From: Trissonchulus latispiculum
Lineage: Eukaryota; Nematoda; Enoplea; Enoplida; Ironidae
Length of the DNA stretch: 64,000 nt
Assembly: GCA_030248195.1 (NCBI GenBank)
Contig: JASAND010030698.1
Location: 1-64,000 of the forward strand
Reading direction: 5' to 3'
Within the stretch, counting starts at the first letter, position 1. Each line of letters opens with the position of its first letter. Shown here in pieces: positions 1 through 11,589 of the stretch. The position numbers were made by a program, and so were the translations under genes. The notes under the pieces were generated by a model, which did not search any database, was not told the DNA's origin, and worked only from the letters and a program-made list of their open reading frames with translations.

Positions 1-203
1 CAGATTATTAGTTTGTTAATTATTATTATTATTAATTGGGTGGCTAACACCAATGCAGCCAAACCAAATGACTACAAATCCTACTATTATACTGTTAAAT
101 TATTTCCTATAAGAAGCTCAGATCGAGTGCCATTGAAACATACCCCAGGAAGAATTAACAGGCTTAGCAGTTCAGCACCAGTTAAGGTTGAGAGTAAAGA
201 TTT

Positions 204-275
204 GGCCCTGCCAGGGATCGAACCGCGGCCCTTCCGATCTGCAATCAGACGTGTTTACCACTACACCACCGAGTG
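204..275 (-). repeat. tRNA-derived sequence, Cys-like
   Basis: Read on the minus strand this has a tRNA-like layout: a D arm with a GTGT/ACAC stem around AGTGGTAA, a 5-bp anticodon stem closing the loop TTGCAGA (anticodon GCA, cysteine), and a B-box GGTTCGATCCC. The T stem pairs badly and no acceptor stem forms, so it is probably a tRNA pseudogene or the head of a SINE rather than a working tRNA. No SINE body was recognised beside it. Confidence 0.55.
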
Positions 276-2449
276 CTCAGCTAAACTTCTATGTATGTCG
301 GGCTTATCCATCTTTCCTATGCCTGCTTCCTTGATAGTACTAATATTATCGTATTTTCCTGACAAATAGCGGTGCACTACAAGCAAATCAATTAATCAGT
401 TCGTTGCTGTAAACGTTAAAATGCAACATTTACTCAGGTCGATACTATTTCTGATTTTGTGCGCTGATTTGCTTTGACTAAGGAAATACAGCAGTTTTTC
501 CCGAGGGAGAGATTCCCTCCCTCTCATATTTGTTAGACAGAAATTTTGTGAAATTATTTCGTTGTGCTTGTCCCAAATGCATCGAAAGTCGATCTTATCA
601 AATACGGCACAATATTATACAATTTCTGTGCAACTGACGCAATGCTTGCAGTGAGCAATGTTATCATGCTGTTATCAGGTCTTTCCAGGAATTACTGACA
701 GTACCGTCGCAATGTTTACAATTTGACAAATTTACTTTACCAGGCATCATTTTGTGACTGAGTCATTTCTTGATAACCAAAAACTGTGTATGCTCTCCCT
801 AAAGTTCGCATCTTTGTATGCTGACAATGTTTTTGAAAATGATTGCAATAGTTTATCAAACCGTAATCGGCCGGTTCTTGGAAATACAGGGCTGAATTTG
901 CTCAGTGTTTGTTAAAGCTAGCAGTGCAGTTTTTGGGTTGACAACCCGTTAGTCAGGAGGAATTAAGACTGCAGGGCCGAAATACTATGTTAATGGGAAG
1001 GGCTGATTAAAATTTTTCCGACTAGACGGATCGGCCAGCCGAAACAAATCGTCAGGAACGAACTCACCAAAGTAGAAGCCTCGGCATCGGCACACGTCAA
1101 CTCAAGCTGTCTATTGAGTTTGCCATTTATCCGATACCTGAGCTCATGTACATGTTGAGAAAATACGTTATTTTTAGGCCCGAAATAAGAATCCTTGCTG
1201 TAGCCAATTTTAGAACTCCTTAAAGTACATTCCTATTCGCTCATAGGTTACACGAGAGGTTTGGGGTGATCCAAGCCCACTCCTTTCCCCGGACAAGGTA
1301 CAAGCACTACCGCTGTCACTGACAAGGAAGAAATGCCTAACAAGCCAGAACAAACGGTTTTTACACCTAAATTCGAGGAAATTTCCGGGTTCGCCAAAAC
1401 ATTTTAGTGACAACTTTTACTTTTTCATAAAAATTGGCCAAAATTTAGAATTTGCGAAAAATTGAACATTTTCTTGGGACTTTTTGACACATTTCGCTAA
1501 TTTACAGCTAAATGCTAAATAGTCCATTGATTTTGAGTCCAAATACATTGCTGTGGTACATACAAGCCCTCGATAATTTTCGTCAAAGGTACAAGCCCCT
1601 CAATTTTTTTTGGGACAAGCCCCCGGGACCTGAACATGTGTTAAAGTATGTAATCCACACTTCATTAAATCACATGTTCTTCAAAAGCGATGAAACACAG
1701 TGAGGCTATTTTGCTCTGTGCTCTTCAGCTTTGAGGTGCCGAGACTTGTCCCATGTTGTACTGTCTCAAGTTCACCAAGAGGTGGACAAGAGGTAAAGAG
1801 ACGAAAGTCACGGACGAAAGCATGACTCGCAAGTAGCTTTACTGGCGTTGACGCCCGGTTATTGGTTACTCCATGCCAGATTAGCCGAAGTCATCAAGGG
1901 CAATTATAGGCAACTGTCGACGCAGATTAATATTGACTAAGACTTAGAGTTTAAAATAGGAAATGTGCTACAGTCAGCCTCTACTAGTGTTTATAAGCTT
2001 GCAAGATGCTCGGCAAACTTAGTCCGAAATCTCAGGGTGGGGGGGACCACTTACCGTTGTTACTAACCATGTGTTTATAGGTGTTTGAACAAAAACGGAT
2101 CTGATTGGCTAATCGCCTACCTTACGCCTATGTGGTTCCCGAGTATACGTAAAAGCTTGCAAAAGTGTTTAGCCCTTCGCTGATTGGTTAATTTACAACT
2201 ACCACATGTGCCGTTAGAAGTCAATCAATCTGCGAAGAGCTTTACGCTTTTACAAGGATCTGCGTGCTATTAGGACTCCTCGAGACCACAGAGAAAATGA
2301 AACAAAAATACTCGTTTAGCAGAGCTAAAACTTATTCTAAAACAGGGCGTCTGAAACATCACTAGGTTGTAATACATAAATATCATTTGCATTTGCATAT
2401 TTGCATTTTGCATACCCATGGCTGTAACATAAATTCTTCATATTTTCAG
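276..2449. other. no gene recognised
   Basis: AT-rich sequence with only short unrelated open frames on both strands. I see no splice-bounded exon, known domain or repeat boundary. It may be intron of the plus-strand gene whose exons appear at 2450 and 4484. Confidence 0.4.
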
Positions 2450-2503
2450 TTGCCGCAGTTTCAGATGGTTGGAGATGCACAGCCAGCAGCGGTTGGTGTT
2501 TTG
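2450..2503 (+). CDS. candidate 54-nt exon, copy 1 of a duplicated exon
   Basis: An open 54-nt segment (18 codons, phase 0 at both ends) follows a strong acceptor TATTTTCAG and precedes the donor GTAAGTT. It encodes LPQFQMVGDAQPAAVGVL. A second segment at 4484-4537 has the same length, phase and flanks and encodes VPQFQMVVDAQPQPPVPL, so the two look like a tandem exon duplication about 2 kb apart. The shared PQFQMV-DAQP core with third-position changes (GGA/GTA, GCA/GCT) suggests protein-level constraint. I do not recognise the protein and no upstream exon was found. Confidence 0.5.
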
Positions 2504-4483
2504 GTAAGTTATAAATAATTACAACCTTAGCAGTAGATTTTTATGGTAATGGAAAACTTAGAACAGGAGCCGTAACGGAATTTTGTAACCGGAATAATGA
2601 GGGACTGAACATGAAGGCCTAGTCTGCAAAACAAAAATATGAAGCAGATAGCTTGATCGACTACTGTTTCAGCTAGGTTGGAATGCATACTAATTATTTA
2701 GTATAATCGCATATATGCAAATGAGATGTTTTCATCCATATCCAGAAGCTAGGTACGATTCTTGGTAAAATGAGGCGTCAAGTTGTATATCACAACAAGG
2801 GAAAGTTTTGTGCAAAATTATTTTGTTTTGACCATATTTACGGTAAATATAGACCTGCTGCGAGTACATTAACACTGAGTATAGAACTGAGAGTTTATGT
2901 AGGAAGAGAAGAGTACAACACTCAGCACTTTCTAACCTGATTAACTTGCAATATGCTCGAAAGATTGAGGTTGAATACTCAGCGGGGGGCTTCTCAGCGT
3001 GTAAATAATGCTGCGCTGACGTTTTGCAAAAACAGGCAAATTTTTTCAGGTTTTCCGCAAATTGAACTGGCATAGTCGCACAGCAATAATTTTGATATCA
3101 CTAATGTTGGGAAGAACTAGATCTTTTAGCTACACAAAATGTAATCGTTTGTTTCAGCAAATCTCTTACACATCCGGCAATAACGTAAACTATTTGAAAA
3201 TTGATGAAAGCCCTTGAATTTTAAAGTAGTTAATTTATTGCTAATTTATTTCTATTATTTTTGCTATTGTTAATTTAATTTGTAGAAAACGTTTAGTTTT
3301 GGAAACCGTCAGCGTCGCGTGTTTATAAGCTGAGAAGTTTCCCAGATTCCGACCTTAATGTTCCAAGCATTAAGGTTCCAACCTTAATGCCCATTGCAAG
3401 CTAAATGCATTAGACAACCTGAGTTACCTACTCTTCCTATTATAGACCCTTGGCAGAATTTAATCGATATCGCAGACTAGTCTACCTTTCCGGCTTGCTT
3501 ACTGAATCTTAGAGAAACTATAGAAATCAGATCTAGGGCCAATGTTATCAACATTTAAATTCGGCTTTAGTCGCCAACTGTGGTTTACTTCGCTATCTTC
3601 AACACACAAGTTTAATCGAGCTAACCGGGCTTAGACGTTAATTACGTTGACCGCCGATGCCCAATGCTAAAAGAATGGGAAGGAGGTTTTAATGCATCAT
3701 TAGTTTGGCATTTAAAGTTGGTTCTCTGAATACTGTAGTTTCAAGGCTCTTGCAATTTTGAAGTCCTACTTTCAAAAGTAAAGCTACTGTGGTACTGTGG
3801 TGGTACTTCCCAGTCTACAGCATCTATGCATCTATAAAAGATTTTGTTAGAATATGCAATACTGCCATAGACTCCTATTTTTTTCTGGAACCCATGTTGT
3901 GAACGAGTCCATTCCGTCTTCATATCTGCGCGTATACTTGGAAGATAGAATACGGACTGTAGGAGACGTGCGTTGCTAAGTCAGGGCTGGAGAATCTGTT
4001 TCGTTGAATAACGTATAAACTGTTGAGTGTGGAGATCGTACCCATATACGTTTTGAGCCTACACGAGCTTCTTTTGCAGTTGAAAACTATCATAACTATA
4101 TACATAAAGCATATTCTAAAGTTTCTTCCTTTTGCAAAAACCTAATTTGCATATCGTCAACATACATTGAATTTCCACAATGCAGTATGTGCATTTCATA
4201 GGAAAGACTGCGAATATCATTGTGTATGTGTTGAACTACCTTCAAAACTGATTATAGTAGACCTGCTGCGTCGTGACGCAGCAGGAAAAATGCAAAAAAA
4301 CTTGGCCATTTTCAACACTATAAGCCAAAATTTTCAAAAAGTTTTGATTTGAAACGATTTCTTCCAACTTGAAATAAACTATATAGAAAATTGTAATAAA
4401 CTTTTTCTTAAAAATAGTGGTTGATTATGGAATATCCAATTTTTATTTCCGATGCATACCAAGACTATTTTACACATTTTCAG
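2504..4483. other. probable intron between the duplicated exons
   Basis: No coding segment is supported here. An 11-bp stem hairpin (CCTGCTGCGTC paired with GACGCAGCAGG, 2-nt loop) lies at 4261-4284. Sequence just before and after each 54-nt exon is partly similar, as expected if the duplication included intron flanks. Confidence 0.4.
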
Positions 4484-4537
4484 GTACCGCAGTTTCAGAT
4501 GGTTGTAGATGCTCAGCCACAACCTCCGGTTCCTCTA
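4484..4537 (+). CDS. candidate 54-nt exon, copy 2 of a duplicated exon
   Basis: This is bounded by the acceptor ACATTTTCAG and the donor GTAAGTTT, is open in phase 0, and encodes VPQFQMVVDAQPQPPVPL. It is the partner of the exon at 2450-2503. Because both are multiples of three in phase 0, either could be skipped or both included without a frameshift, so they could act as cassette or mutually exclusive exons. Function is unknown. Confidence 0.5.
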
Positions 4538-6185
4538 GTAAGTTTTTTAATGTTTACAACTTTAAGAGTGTTGAGAGTAACATGGTGGAGAATCAGTACC
4601 AATTCAACATCAGTAGCAATGAGAGTCGCGAAATGACTAAAAATATTAAGATAGTAAGCTTGTAATGAAGACTTGTACCGATAAACAGACTTAAGGGGAG
4701 CAGGTCATCATGAAACAGTTTTTAGGCGACGGATTTCGTTTATTTTTAACCCATAAGTTAGCCGCATATGTTGTGATTATAAAGTTTAAATTTTGAGTGG
4801 TTTCGTTCAGTTCTCCGTAAGTTATCAGCTGTGTGCAATTTAAATATGAGCTGGCACGGGGATGCTGCACCCAACTGATGCAAAAATTCATAAATCAACG
4901 TCACGTGTTTAGCTGATTTTGTTATACATCTCTAAAAACTATTAAGAAATATATTTTCGTACAGTTTCTAGCCCGATGGGCTTGATCAGAAGCTTCTTTA
5001 AAGAATTTCTCGCAGAAACAAGGTCCTTGTTCCTCCTGATGTAATGAAACCTTTTCACAGCGGTTAACTTAAAATAGACCCATAGTTCTATGTGAAGAGT
5101 TCACCCCTGCAATGAGAGCTTTTGATTGATGTATAATATGCCATATTTTGGAAAATTTTAAAAATCGCTGTTTTGATGAATTCGGGGTTCGAGGGTTCCC
5201 GTTTGGTACGCTGAGAAGTACTGGACGTAACTGTCAGCATAATGCATACTGCAAATAGACTCAAAGGTATGAATACACTAGTTGGAATACAAAATAGGCA
5301 GTTTAGGACCATACTGTTGTCGTAATTTGATCAAATTTTCGAAAAACCGAAATTTTAAAGATTTTGCTAAAATTGTTTATTTTTGCGCGAAAAAAATTTA
5401 GAAACTGTAGAGAGATACAATGCAATCATTAGTATCAATGGAACGACCAATTCAAGTTCATCCTGGAGTTAGAATTTTTATTTAGGCCTTTGAATTACAG
5501 CAATTTGCAATTCTTCCGAAGACCTTACTTTTCAGCAGCATGAAACGTTGAAATTTGACGATTCTTCACTGTTTTTGATAAATAAAAAATTTAAAAATTT
5601 TAGGGACCTAAATCAAAATTCTACTTCCAGTGCACCGCAGTTTACGATCATAGCTATATTATAAATACAAAATTATGCAGGATTACAACTATTCGTTGAC
5701 ATTTTTTAGTGCACCACTTTTTCAGTTTCCTATGTTTAACTCATACGGGTCTCAACGTTGAGGTAAAATTACTCAACCGTCAGAGACACGAGTTTAATTT
5801 TAAAACTCGATAAAATATCCCACTTAGATCCATTATATGTGAAAATGAGCGAAATTGGAGATGGTCGAAAATTGGCCAAAAATGGGCCCCTCCACCTTAA
5901 TCTGATTTGTCTATCCATAAATTTAGATAACAGTATTAAAAAACTGTTAAGTTTTGTTTTTCAAATTAAAATAATAAAGTTTAGCAGGATTTAACCTTTT
6001 GCTGCTTGTAGCTCGGCTGATATTTAGCTTGAATCAGCATACGCAAACATGCATTCTTTTTGAGATGAGTTTGCATTATTAATTAAACCATTCCCAGTTG
6101 CCGTTTATTCCCACTGTAACATAGCCTACTTTACTGCAAGAGTGCTTTCTAAGCACATGGGTTGATGATGATGCTTTTATTTTAG
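4538..6185. other. probable intron, nothing recognised
   Basis: AT-rich sequence without a supported coding segment or repeat boundary. It ends in the pyrimidine-rich acceptor TTTTATTTTAG before the candidate terminal exon. Confidence 0.35.
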
Positions 6186-6224
6186 GGCCCTGTTGATGAT
6201 GATGATGACAACTGACCTCTGCAG
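6186..6224 (+). CDS. candidate terminal exon with acidic tail
   Basis: This follows the acceptor TTTTATTTTAG. In the phase set by the two 54-nt exons it reads GPVDDDDDN and then stops at TGA (6213-6215), giving a short acidic C-terminus. A good donor (GCAG then GTAAAT) follows at 6225, so the exon may instead be spliced, either in the 3' UTR or in a second open phase. The GAT run could also be a chance trinucleotide repeat, so assignment to the same gene is tentative. Confidence 0.3.
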
Positions 6225-6589
6225 GTAAATTAATCTATATTTACATATTTTAACTTAAACATTGCTACTACAGTACATCGCTTTTGATAAAGATTATTGT
6301 AGCTGGTTTATATTTGTAAATGAGCGTTAAACTTAAACTGAGTGTGCAACTGGAAGGCGTTTGTCCGTTAAATTTTAGCTACAAAAAATGATTGTAAACA
6401 TCCCACTGAAAATCTCTGGAGAATTCAATGTCAAAATTAGGATGTGCATAAAACACTGCCCTGCCGCAAAATTATGCAGAATACTTGCAGAATAGATAAT
6501 AGAAATTGCAGGATACGGTTTCCTTTTTTCAGAAACATTTCAATTTCAAAATTGTAATTATTTTCTTTACTTTCAACCAACAGAGTCGA

Positions 6590-6593
<4 letters not shown>

Positions 6594-6637
<44 letters not shown>
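6594..6637. repeat. (AT)n microsatellite
   Basis: Uninterrupted AT dinucleotides directly abutting the left arm of the foldback element that starts at about 6637. Confidence 0.9.
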
Positions 6638-6640
<3 letters not shown>

Positions 6641-7440
6641 AAATAAAAAATGCAAAGGAATATGAGTCAACATGGAACATGTAAAATGCTAAATATTGTC
6701 GGTTGTAAATTAAGAATAAGACAAGCATGTACAATGCTAATATGAGTCTGGTGAGGTTGGAAAGTGCAGAAGACAAGTTTGTACACGCACCAATATGAGT
6801 GCATGCCAATTAGACTCATATTGGCATTATTAGTATTCTGAAGGCAAGTGGTTGCGAATTTCGGTTATATATCACTTACGTAATGTCAGCAAGACGAGAC
6901 AGGGTAGTTTTGGGGTGGATGACAGGATGCTACACAGGTTACGCACGTATATGTACGTATATATGTCACGAAAGTTAACATCAGATTTAACTTTGAGTCT
7001 CTGAATACATGAGTTATACAAACGCTTATTAAAATGTTATATATATCCGTCCGTCGGCGCATTGTTGACTAACAGCGGTTTAACAGTTTCCTAAGGAGAA
7101 AAGTTGACAATGTTGACCAGGGTTTTTTTCCAAATCGGACCTTTCAAAAATAACGCTACTTATTCGTCTTAACTCCTGCGTAGAAATATATCCGTTAGAA
7201 TTCCGCAATGGATGCATTATTGTTTTTTAAGGCATGCCAATATGAGTCTATTTGGCATGCACTCATATTGGTGCGTGTACAAACTTGTCTTCTGCACTTT
7301 CCAACCTCACCAGACTCATATTAGCATTTTACATGCTTGTCTTATTCTTAATTTACAACCGACAATATTTAGCATTTTACATGTTCCATGTTGACTCATA
7401 TTCCTTTCTTTGCTCTTTAGGAGCATTTTTTATTTCTTGT
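6637..7440. mobile_element. foldback element A with ~190-bp inverted arms
   Basis: The left arm (about 6637-6828) and right arm (about 7231-7440) are near-perfect reverse complements around a ~400-bp unique centre. The outer end reads ACAAGAAATAAAAAATGCTCC at the right end; the left copy lacks about 16 bp of it. Each arm carries spaced motifs AATATGAGTC and AAGACAAG...TGTAAAATGCTAA at roughly 55-60 bp intervals. Two other elements in this window (39834-40550 and 62521-63484) share this plan with diverged sequence. There is no transposase frame, so it is non-autonomous. No clear target duplication was found. Confidence 0.8.
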
Positions 7441-7629
7441 TTATCCACTTTTTACATGTCGTTGACATAAAAGCGTTAAAGAATCATTAAGCATTATATA
7501 TGCATTAAATACTCAGACTCACGTGTGTGGTTCCATAGCAAATTGGCTCAGTTCCACCCTGACATCCCTCACACCAGACCGCTCCACAGCAAGTTAGGAT
7601 AAGTGGTTCTATGATAAAAACTTAGTTTT
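7441..7629. other. short unique spacer
   Basis: No gene or repeat boundary seen between the foldback element and the first minisatellite. Confidence 0.5.
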
Positions 7630-8367
7630 CCCCCCCACCCCTACCACAGCACAGCACTCTACAGGCACAGTAGAGCATGCACTTTTATGAGAAAAGTTGC
7701 TCAGCTCACTTCGGGCTTTAATTTGGAACCAAATTTGACCACTTTTGAAAATTTTCATTTTCGACCCAAAATCGCCTAAGACCCCACCACCCGTACCCCA
7801 GCACAGCACTCTACAGCCACTTTGAGCATGTACTTTTATGAGAAAAGTTGCTCAGCTCACTTCGGGCTTTCATTTGGTACCAAATTTGACCACTTTTGAA
7901 AATTTTCATTTTCGACCCAAAATCGCCTAAGACCCCACCACCCGTACCCCAGCACAGCACCCTACAGCCACTTTGAGCATGCACTTTTATGAGAAAAGTT
8001 GCTCAGCTCACTTCGGGCTTTCATTTGGTACCAAATTTGACCACTTTTGAAAATTTTCATTTTTGACCCAAAATCGCCTAAGACCCCACCACCCGTACCC
8101 CAGCACAGCACCCTACAGCCACTTTGAGCATGCACTTTTATGAGAAAAGTTGCTCAGCTCACTGCGGGCTTTCATTTGGTACCAAATTTGACCACTTTTG
8201 AAAATTTTCATTTTCGACACAAAATCGCCTAAGACCCCACCTCTACCGCAGCACAGCACTCTACAGCCACTTTGAGCATGCAGTTCTATGACAAAAGTTG
8301 CTCAGCTCGCTTAGGGCTTTCATTTGGTACCAAATTTGACCACTTTTGAAAATTTTCATTTTTGACC
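7630..8367. repeat. ~151-bp minisatellite, five units
   Basis: The phrase ACAGCACYCTACAG recurs at 7651, 7803, 7954, 8105 and 8253, giving a period of 148-152 bp. Units are highly similar, each including GAGAAAAGTTGCTCAGCTC and a TTTGACCACTTTTGAAAA block. The short open frames in it are by-products of the repeat. Confidence 0.9.
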
Positions 8368-8379
8368 ACATGACCTCCC

Positions 8380-8905
8380 ACCGACCTGACCCTCCAGATG
8401 GCACAGCAAGATGGGTGGGTCCAACGACAAAAGTGATGCCAGGAATGAGCTGGGCGCACCAGAAAACCCCTATAGGCAATGTTTTGAGAGGCTATGTACA
8501 GTTCTATATGGTGTTCCCGGAAGTCGGTGCCGACCGGACCCTCCAGACGGCAAAGTGGAACCAGCACAGCAAGATGTGTGGGTCCAACGGCAAAACGGAC
8601 ACCGGAAATGAGCTGGGCGCACCAGAAAACCCATATAGACAATGTTTTGAGAGGCTATGTACAGTTCTATATGGTGTTCCCGAAAGTCGGTACCGACCGG
8701 ACCCCCCAGACGGCAAATTGGAAGCAGCCCAGCAAGATGGGTGGGTCGGACGGCAAAACGGAGACCGGGAATGAGCTGGGCGCACCAGAAAACCCCTATA
8801 GACAAAGTTTTGAGAGGCCAAGTAAAGCCTACTATGGACCTCCCGGAAGCGGTTACCGACCTGACCCCTCAGACGATCAAGTGGAACCAGCCCAGCAAAT
8901 TGGGT
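8380..8905. repeat. ~163-bp minisatellite, three to four units
   Basis: A more GC-rich unit is repeated with a 163-bp period, for example GAGAGGCTATGTACAGTTC at about 8488 and 8651. It includes GAGCTGGGCGCACCAGAAAA. It directly follows the 151-bp array but has a different sequence, and homology decays toward 8900. Overlapping open frames on both strands arise because the period (163) is not a multiple of three. Confidence 0.85.
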
Positions 8906-9577
8906 GAATCGGGCAGCAAAACTGATGGCGGGAATGGATTCGCCGTCCCCAAAAACCTTTATACGCACGATTTGAGAAGTCTATCTTGAAAAATAAGCGA
9001 AAAACTAAGTTCAAAGTAGGACCCAACATTCACCAACTTTGGCGGGCCACTGTGGCGCTGTGGCGCAACATATCAAAAATTCGACTTCAAACGTCATAAT
9101 CCGGATATATGTCCTTATCAACCATATATAACTTGTCTGGTTTGTATTTGCACAAAGAGCTGGAAAGAAGCTAATCCCAGGCATACTTTTGGCCATTTCG
9201 ACGTTCTGAGCCGACTTTGTGGCGCCACTGTGGCGCTGCGGCGCACTGTGGCGCGGCGGCGACCACATATATCGAAAGTCACTAACCTATATATATTGAT
9301 GATATACCGCAATAGGTGTCTGAACTTCGCTACATTCTGTGAAAGAGGCTACAAAATGGTGACATACGAGGGTAAAACGGAGACACCGGAAAAAAAACAT
9401 CGCCGGCATAACTGCCGGCGGGTGCAACTTTTAACGGTAAGTGATAGGGGGATGAAATTTTCCAATTATACTAAACTCGACACGGACTTTCTTTTGCGCA
9501 CAAAATTTGCGCAGGAATCTGCGCAGCCTCTGCGCAGCGCCTCTGAAGGCTGTCATTGGGGCGTTTTGACTCATATT
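8906..9577. other. spacer with GTGGCGC-rich patches
   Basis: Two patches (about 9048-9066 and 9220-9262) carry repeated GTGGCGC or GCGGCGC units. Otherwise I see no gene. A minus-strand frame with a short TA-rich tail is not convincing coding sequence. Confidence 0.4.
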
Positions 9578-9602
9578 ATAGGGGTCGCTACCGCGACCCC
9601 TA

Positions 9603-9603
<1 letters not shown>
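9578..9603. repeat. short hairpin, dispersed family
   Basis: A perfect 11-bp stem (ATAGGGGTCGC with GCGACCCCTAT) with a 4-nt loop, preceded by CTCATATT. Similar hairpins preceded by CAT(A/G)TT or TTATT lie at 10687, 45128 and 61437. Confidence 0.65.
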
Positions 9604-9640
<37 letters not shown>

Positions 9641-9669
9641 GTATATATATATATATATATATATATATA
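9602..9669. repeat. (AT)n microsatellite
   Basis: Long AT run interrupted once by a TACG, directly after the hairpin at 9578. Confidence 0.9.
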
Positions 9670-9810
9670 CTATAAAATAGAAATAACGCGCAGAATTAAA
9701 ACTTTAACAAGCATACTTGAAGACATATTTTAACACATATTTGAAGATTAAGCTCATTAAAGAAAAGGTTAGAGCCCATAGGAATGTAGTTGGAAACTAG
9801 ATATGTACCA

Positions 9811-9858
9811 TTGGGTATATCTTCTCAAAAAATTGGTAAATAGAAGGTGGTGTTGTCA
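9811..9858. repeat. inverted repeat, left partner
   Basis: About 43 bp centred on ATCTTCTCAAAAAA, TTGGTAAAT and GAAGGTGGTGTTGTCA is repeated in inverted orientation at about 12848-12893. The pair brackets the TMEM14-like exons at a distance of 3 kb. Confidence 0.65.
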
Positions 9859-10534
9859 ATGCGTAGGATGAAAGCAATATTATGATAAAAAATTTTATAG
9901 GAGCAGAAAACTTTGAAAATGGTGTACTTATTTTCTTATTTTAAAGCTATATACTTCGTCGTCACGAAAGTCTATCAAAGTTCAGGCAACGAGCCGTCTG
10001 TGGATTGTAGAAGTAATTTGTTGGCTACTTTTGAATCAAGCAGCTGTGCATATATTCCTTCGATAATATAACCGTATGTACATGTTCCTCTTTCCGATAT
10101 GGCTTTCAACTTTTAAATAAGGCATAAGGCATAAGCCATACTTTAAATGGCATTTAATTTTTTAAAAATTATTTGCTTTTTGAGAGGCACTGTCTTTTCA
10201 GTGAAATAAGAAACTTTACCTCCAGTATATATCAATTCTCAGCACGTTTTGCTTGTTCGAGACTGTTCACAAGGAGCCGTCTCTCTTTACATCATATTAT
10301 CATTTACGTCATATTCCTCAACAATATTGGTGCAAATTGTCAGTTGTAAGGATTTTAACTGCAATTCTTTTAATTGACCGCCCTCTAAAAATTTTGTTTT
10401 GTTATGGGACTACATTCCATATGTATATTCGGCATGAAAATAAGTGAGATCGGGGGCCATAAAACTTAGTTTCCAGCTACCTCCTTAGGTTGATTGATGA
10501 TTTTGCCGTTAAAGCCAATTTTTTTGCGTTGACT

Positions 10535-10650
10535 CAGAAATCAAAAATCAGAAATCAAAAATCAAAATAAAATCAAAAATCAAAATTACATGATTTGGCA
10601 CCTGCATCAAAAATCAAAAATTTAAATTCTGAAAAATACTAAATCAAAAC
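10535..10650. repeat. ATCAAAAATCAAA simple repeat
   Basis: Degenerate tandem of AAATC/ATCAAAA units. Low-complexity sequence with no other feature. Confidence 0.7.
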
Positions 10651-10686
10651 AGCCCTAACCTACAATGTACTTTTTCGGCTCATGTT

Positions 10687-10712
10687 ATGGGGCGCTCTCC
10701 GAGCTGCCCCAT
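10687..10712. repeat. short hairpin, dispersed family
   Basis: ATGGGGCGCTC pairs imperfectly with GAGCTGCCCCAT around TCC, and is preceded by CTCATGTT and followed by GATAA. It is a relative of the hairpins at 9578, 45128 and 61437. Confidence 0.6.
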
Positions 10713-10813
10713 GATAATTAACTGAATGAGAAATGCTGTAACTGTTTTCAATCAATTAATTAATCAATTCAATTTAAATTTTAATTGCCGTTAATTTTGA
10801 TACTTAATTTCAG

Positions 10814-10951
10814 AATTTCCTGGGATTGGATCGGATTTGGTTTCGCCTTTCTAATTTTTCTGGGAAGTTACAGTGTATATTTGGAAGTTCACAGTCTTCT
10901 ACCTATTTGTTTTGGGATCTTCTTCAGTTGTTATATCGGCTATGGCGCTTG
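10814..10951 (+). CDS. candidate TMEM14-family exon
   Basis: This is an open segment after the acceptor TTAATTTCAG and before the donor GTAGAT. In the phase with one leftover base it starts ISWDWIGFGFAFLIFLG and continues through a second hydrophobic stretch to SCYIGYGAW. The WIGFG-aliphatic start and the two hydrophobic helices ending in a GxGA motif resemble the N-terminal half of TMEM14 proteins, which are small multi-pass membrane proteins of about 100-110 residues. Another phase is also open (NFLGLDRIWF...), so frame choice rests on family resemblance. The exon linking it in phase to 11502 was not found; a MITE lies between them. Confidence 0.45.
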
Positions 10952-10995
10952 GTAGATCTTTGCGCACGACAATCATTTATATACGACGGGTAACG

Positions 10996-11292
10996 GTGTC
11001 ACAAGGAAAATTTCCCCCGTGAAAAATGCTCCCCCCGGAAAAATGTCCCTGGAGAATTCTTTCCCCTTTCTTATTCATTTTGTTATTCTTCCAATATTAA
11101 ATACTGACAAATAAAGTTCTAAAATAATTAGTTACTTAACATAAAAATACGAAGCAAAGCTGTAAAGCTTAAGTAAGATAGTTAAGATAGTTAAGATTAT
11201 TTACCTACAATTATCCAGCAAAATAATTTCTGCTTGGGGAAATTTGCCCGGGGGAGGGGAAGTTTTCACGGGGGAACATATTCCCCATGACA
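10996..11292. mobile_element. short inverted-repeat MITE
   Basis: The ends are imperfect inverted repeats sharing TGTCA followed by CCCCCGTGAAAA about 20 bp inside. The flanks carry ACG at 10993-10995 and 11293-11295, compatible with a 3-bp target duplication. There is no coding capacity. It lies in the intron between the two TMEM14-like exons. Confidence 0.5.
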
Positions 11293-11501
11293 ACGTTTAT
11301 CAACAATCAGTTTGATCTCAGCTTTGTGTTCCTTTTATTTTAATATATTAAGCATACAGAAACGTTGATTTGAAGTATTCCACTTACTAGCGCCTATAAC
11401 TTTCATGATATAAATCTAAAAGTAATTTGGAATTTGATCTGTAACACTCGTATATGCTGGCTACACTGAATAATTTTGCTTTTGCTTTGATTTTCTTTCA
11501 G

Positions 11502-11589
11502 TTGGCTGCTTACTGTTGGCTGTCGTAATGAATTACAGTTATTATCTGACCGGGAAATTTATTTACACTGGTTTAACAATCTTGGTAAG
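11502..11589 (+). CDS. candidate TMEM14-family exon 2
   Basis: This follows the strong acceptor TTTTCTTTCAG. With two leading bases it reads GCLLLAVVMNYSYYLTGKF and then IYTGLTIL, ending at a donor GTAAGG at 11585 or 11590. The small-residue helix followed by a Met, an aromatic pair, S/TGKF and then a glycine-aliphatic helix matches the order of the third and fourth segments of TMEM14 proteins (the HSGKF-P-AGL region). The phase does not join directly to the exon at 10814, so a short exon is missing or degraded. A second open phase exists, so confidence is moderate. Confidence 0.4.

Noticed and set aside
204..275. Functional tRNA-Cys
   Set aside because: T stem has mismatches and no acceptor stem forms.
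8261..8989. Overlapping 110-154-codon frames on both strands
   Set aside because: They arise from the 163-bp minisatellite, whose period shifts frame each unit.
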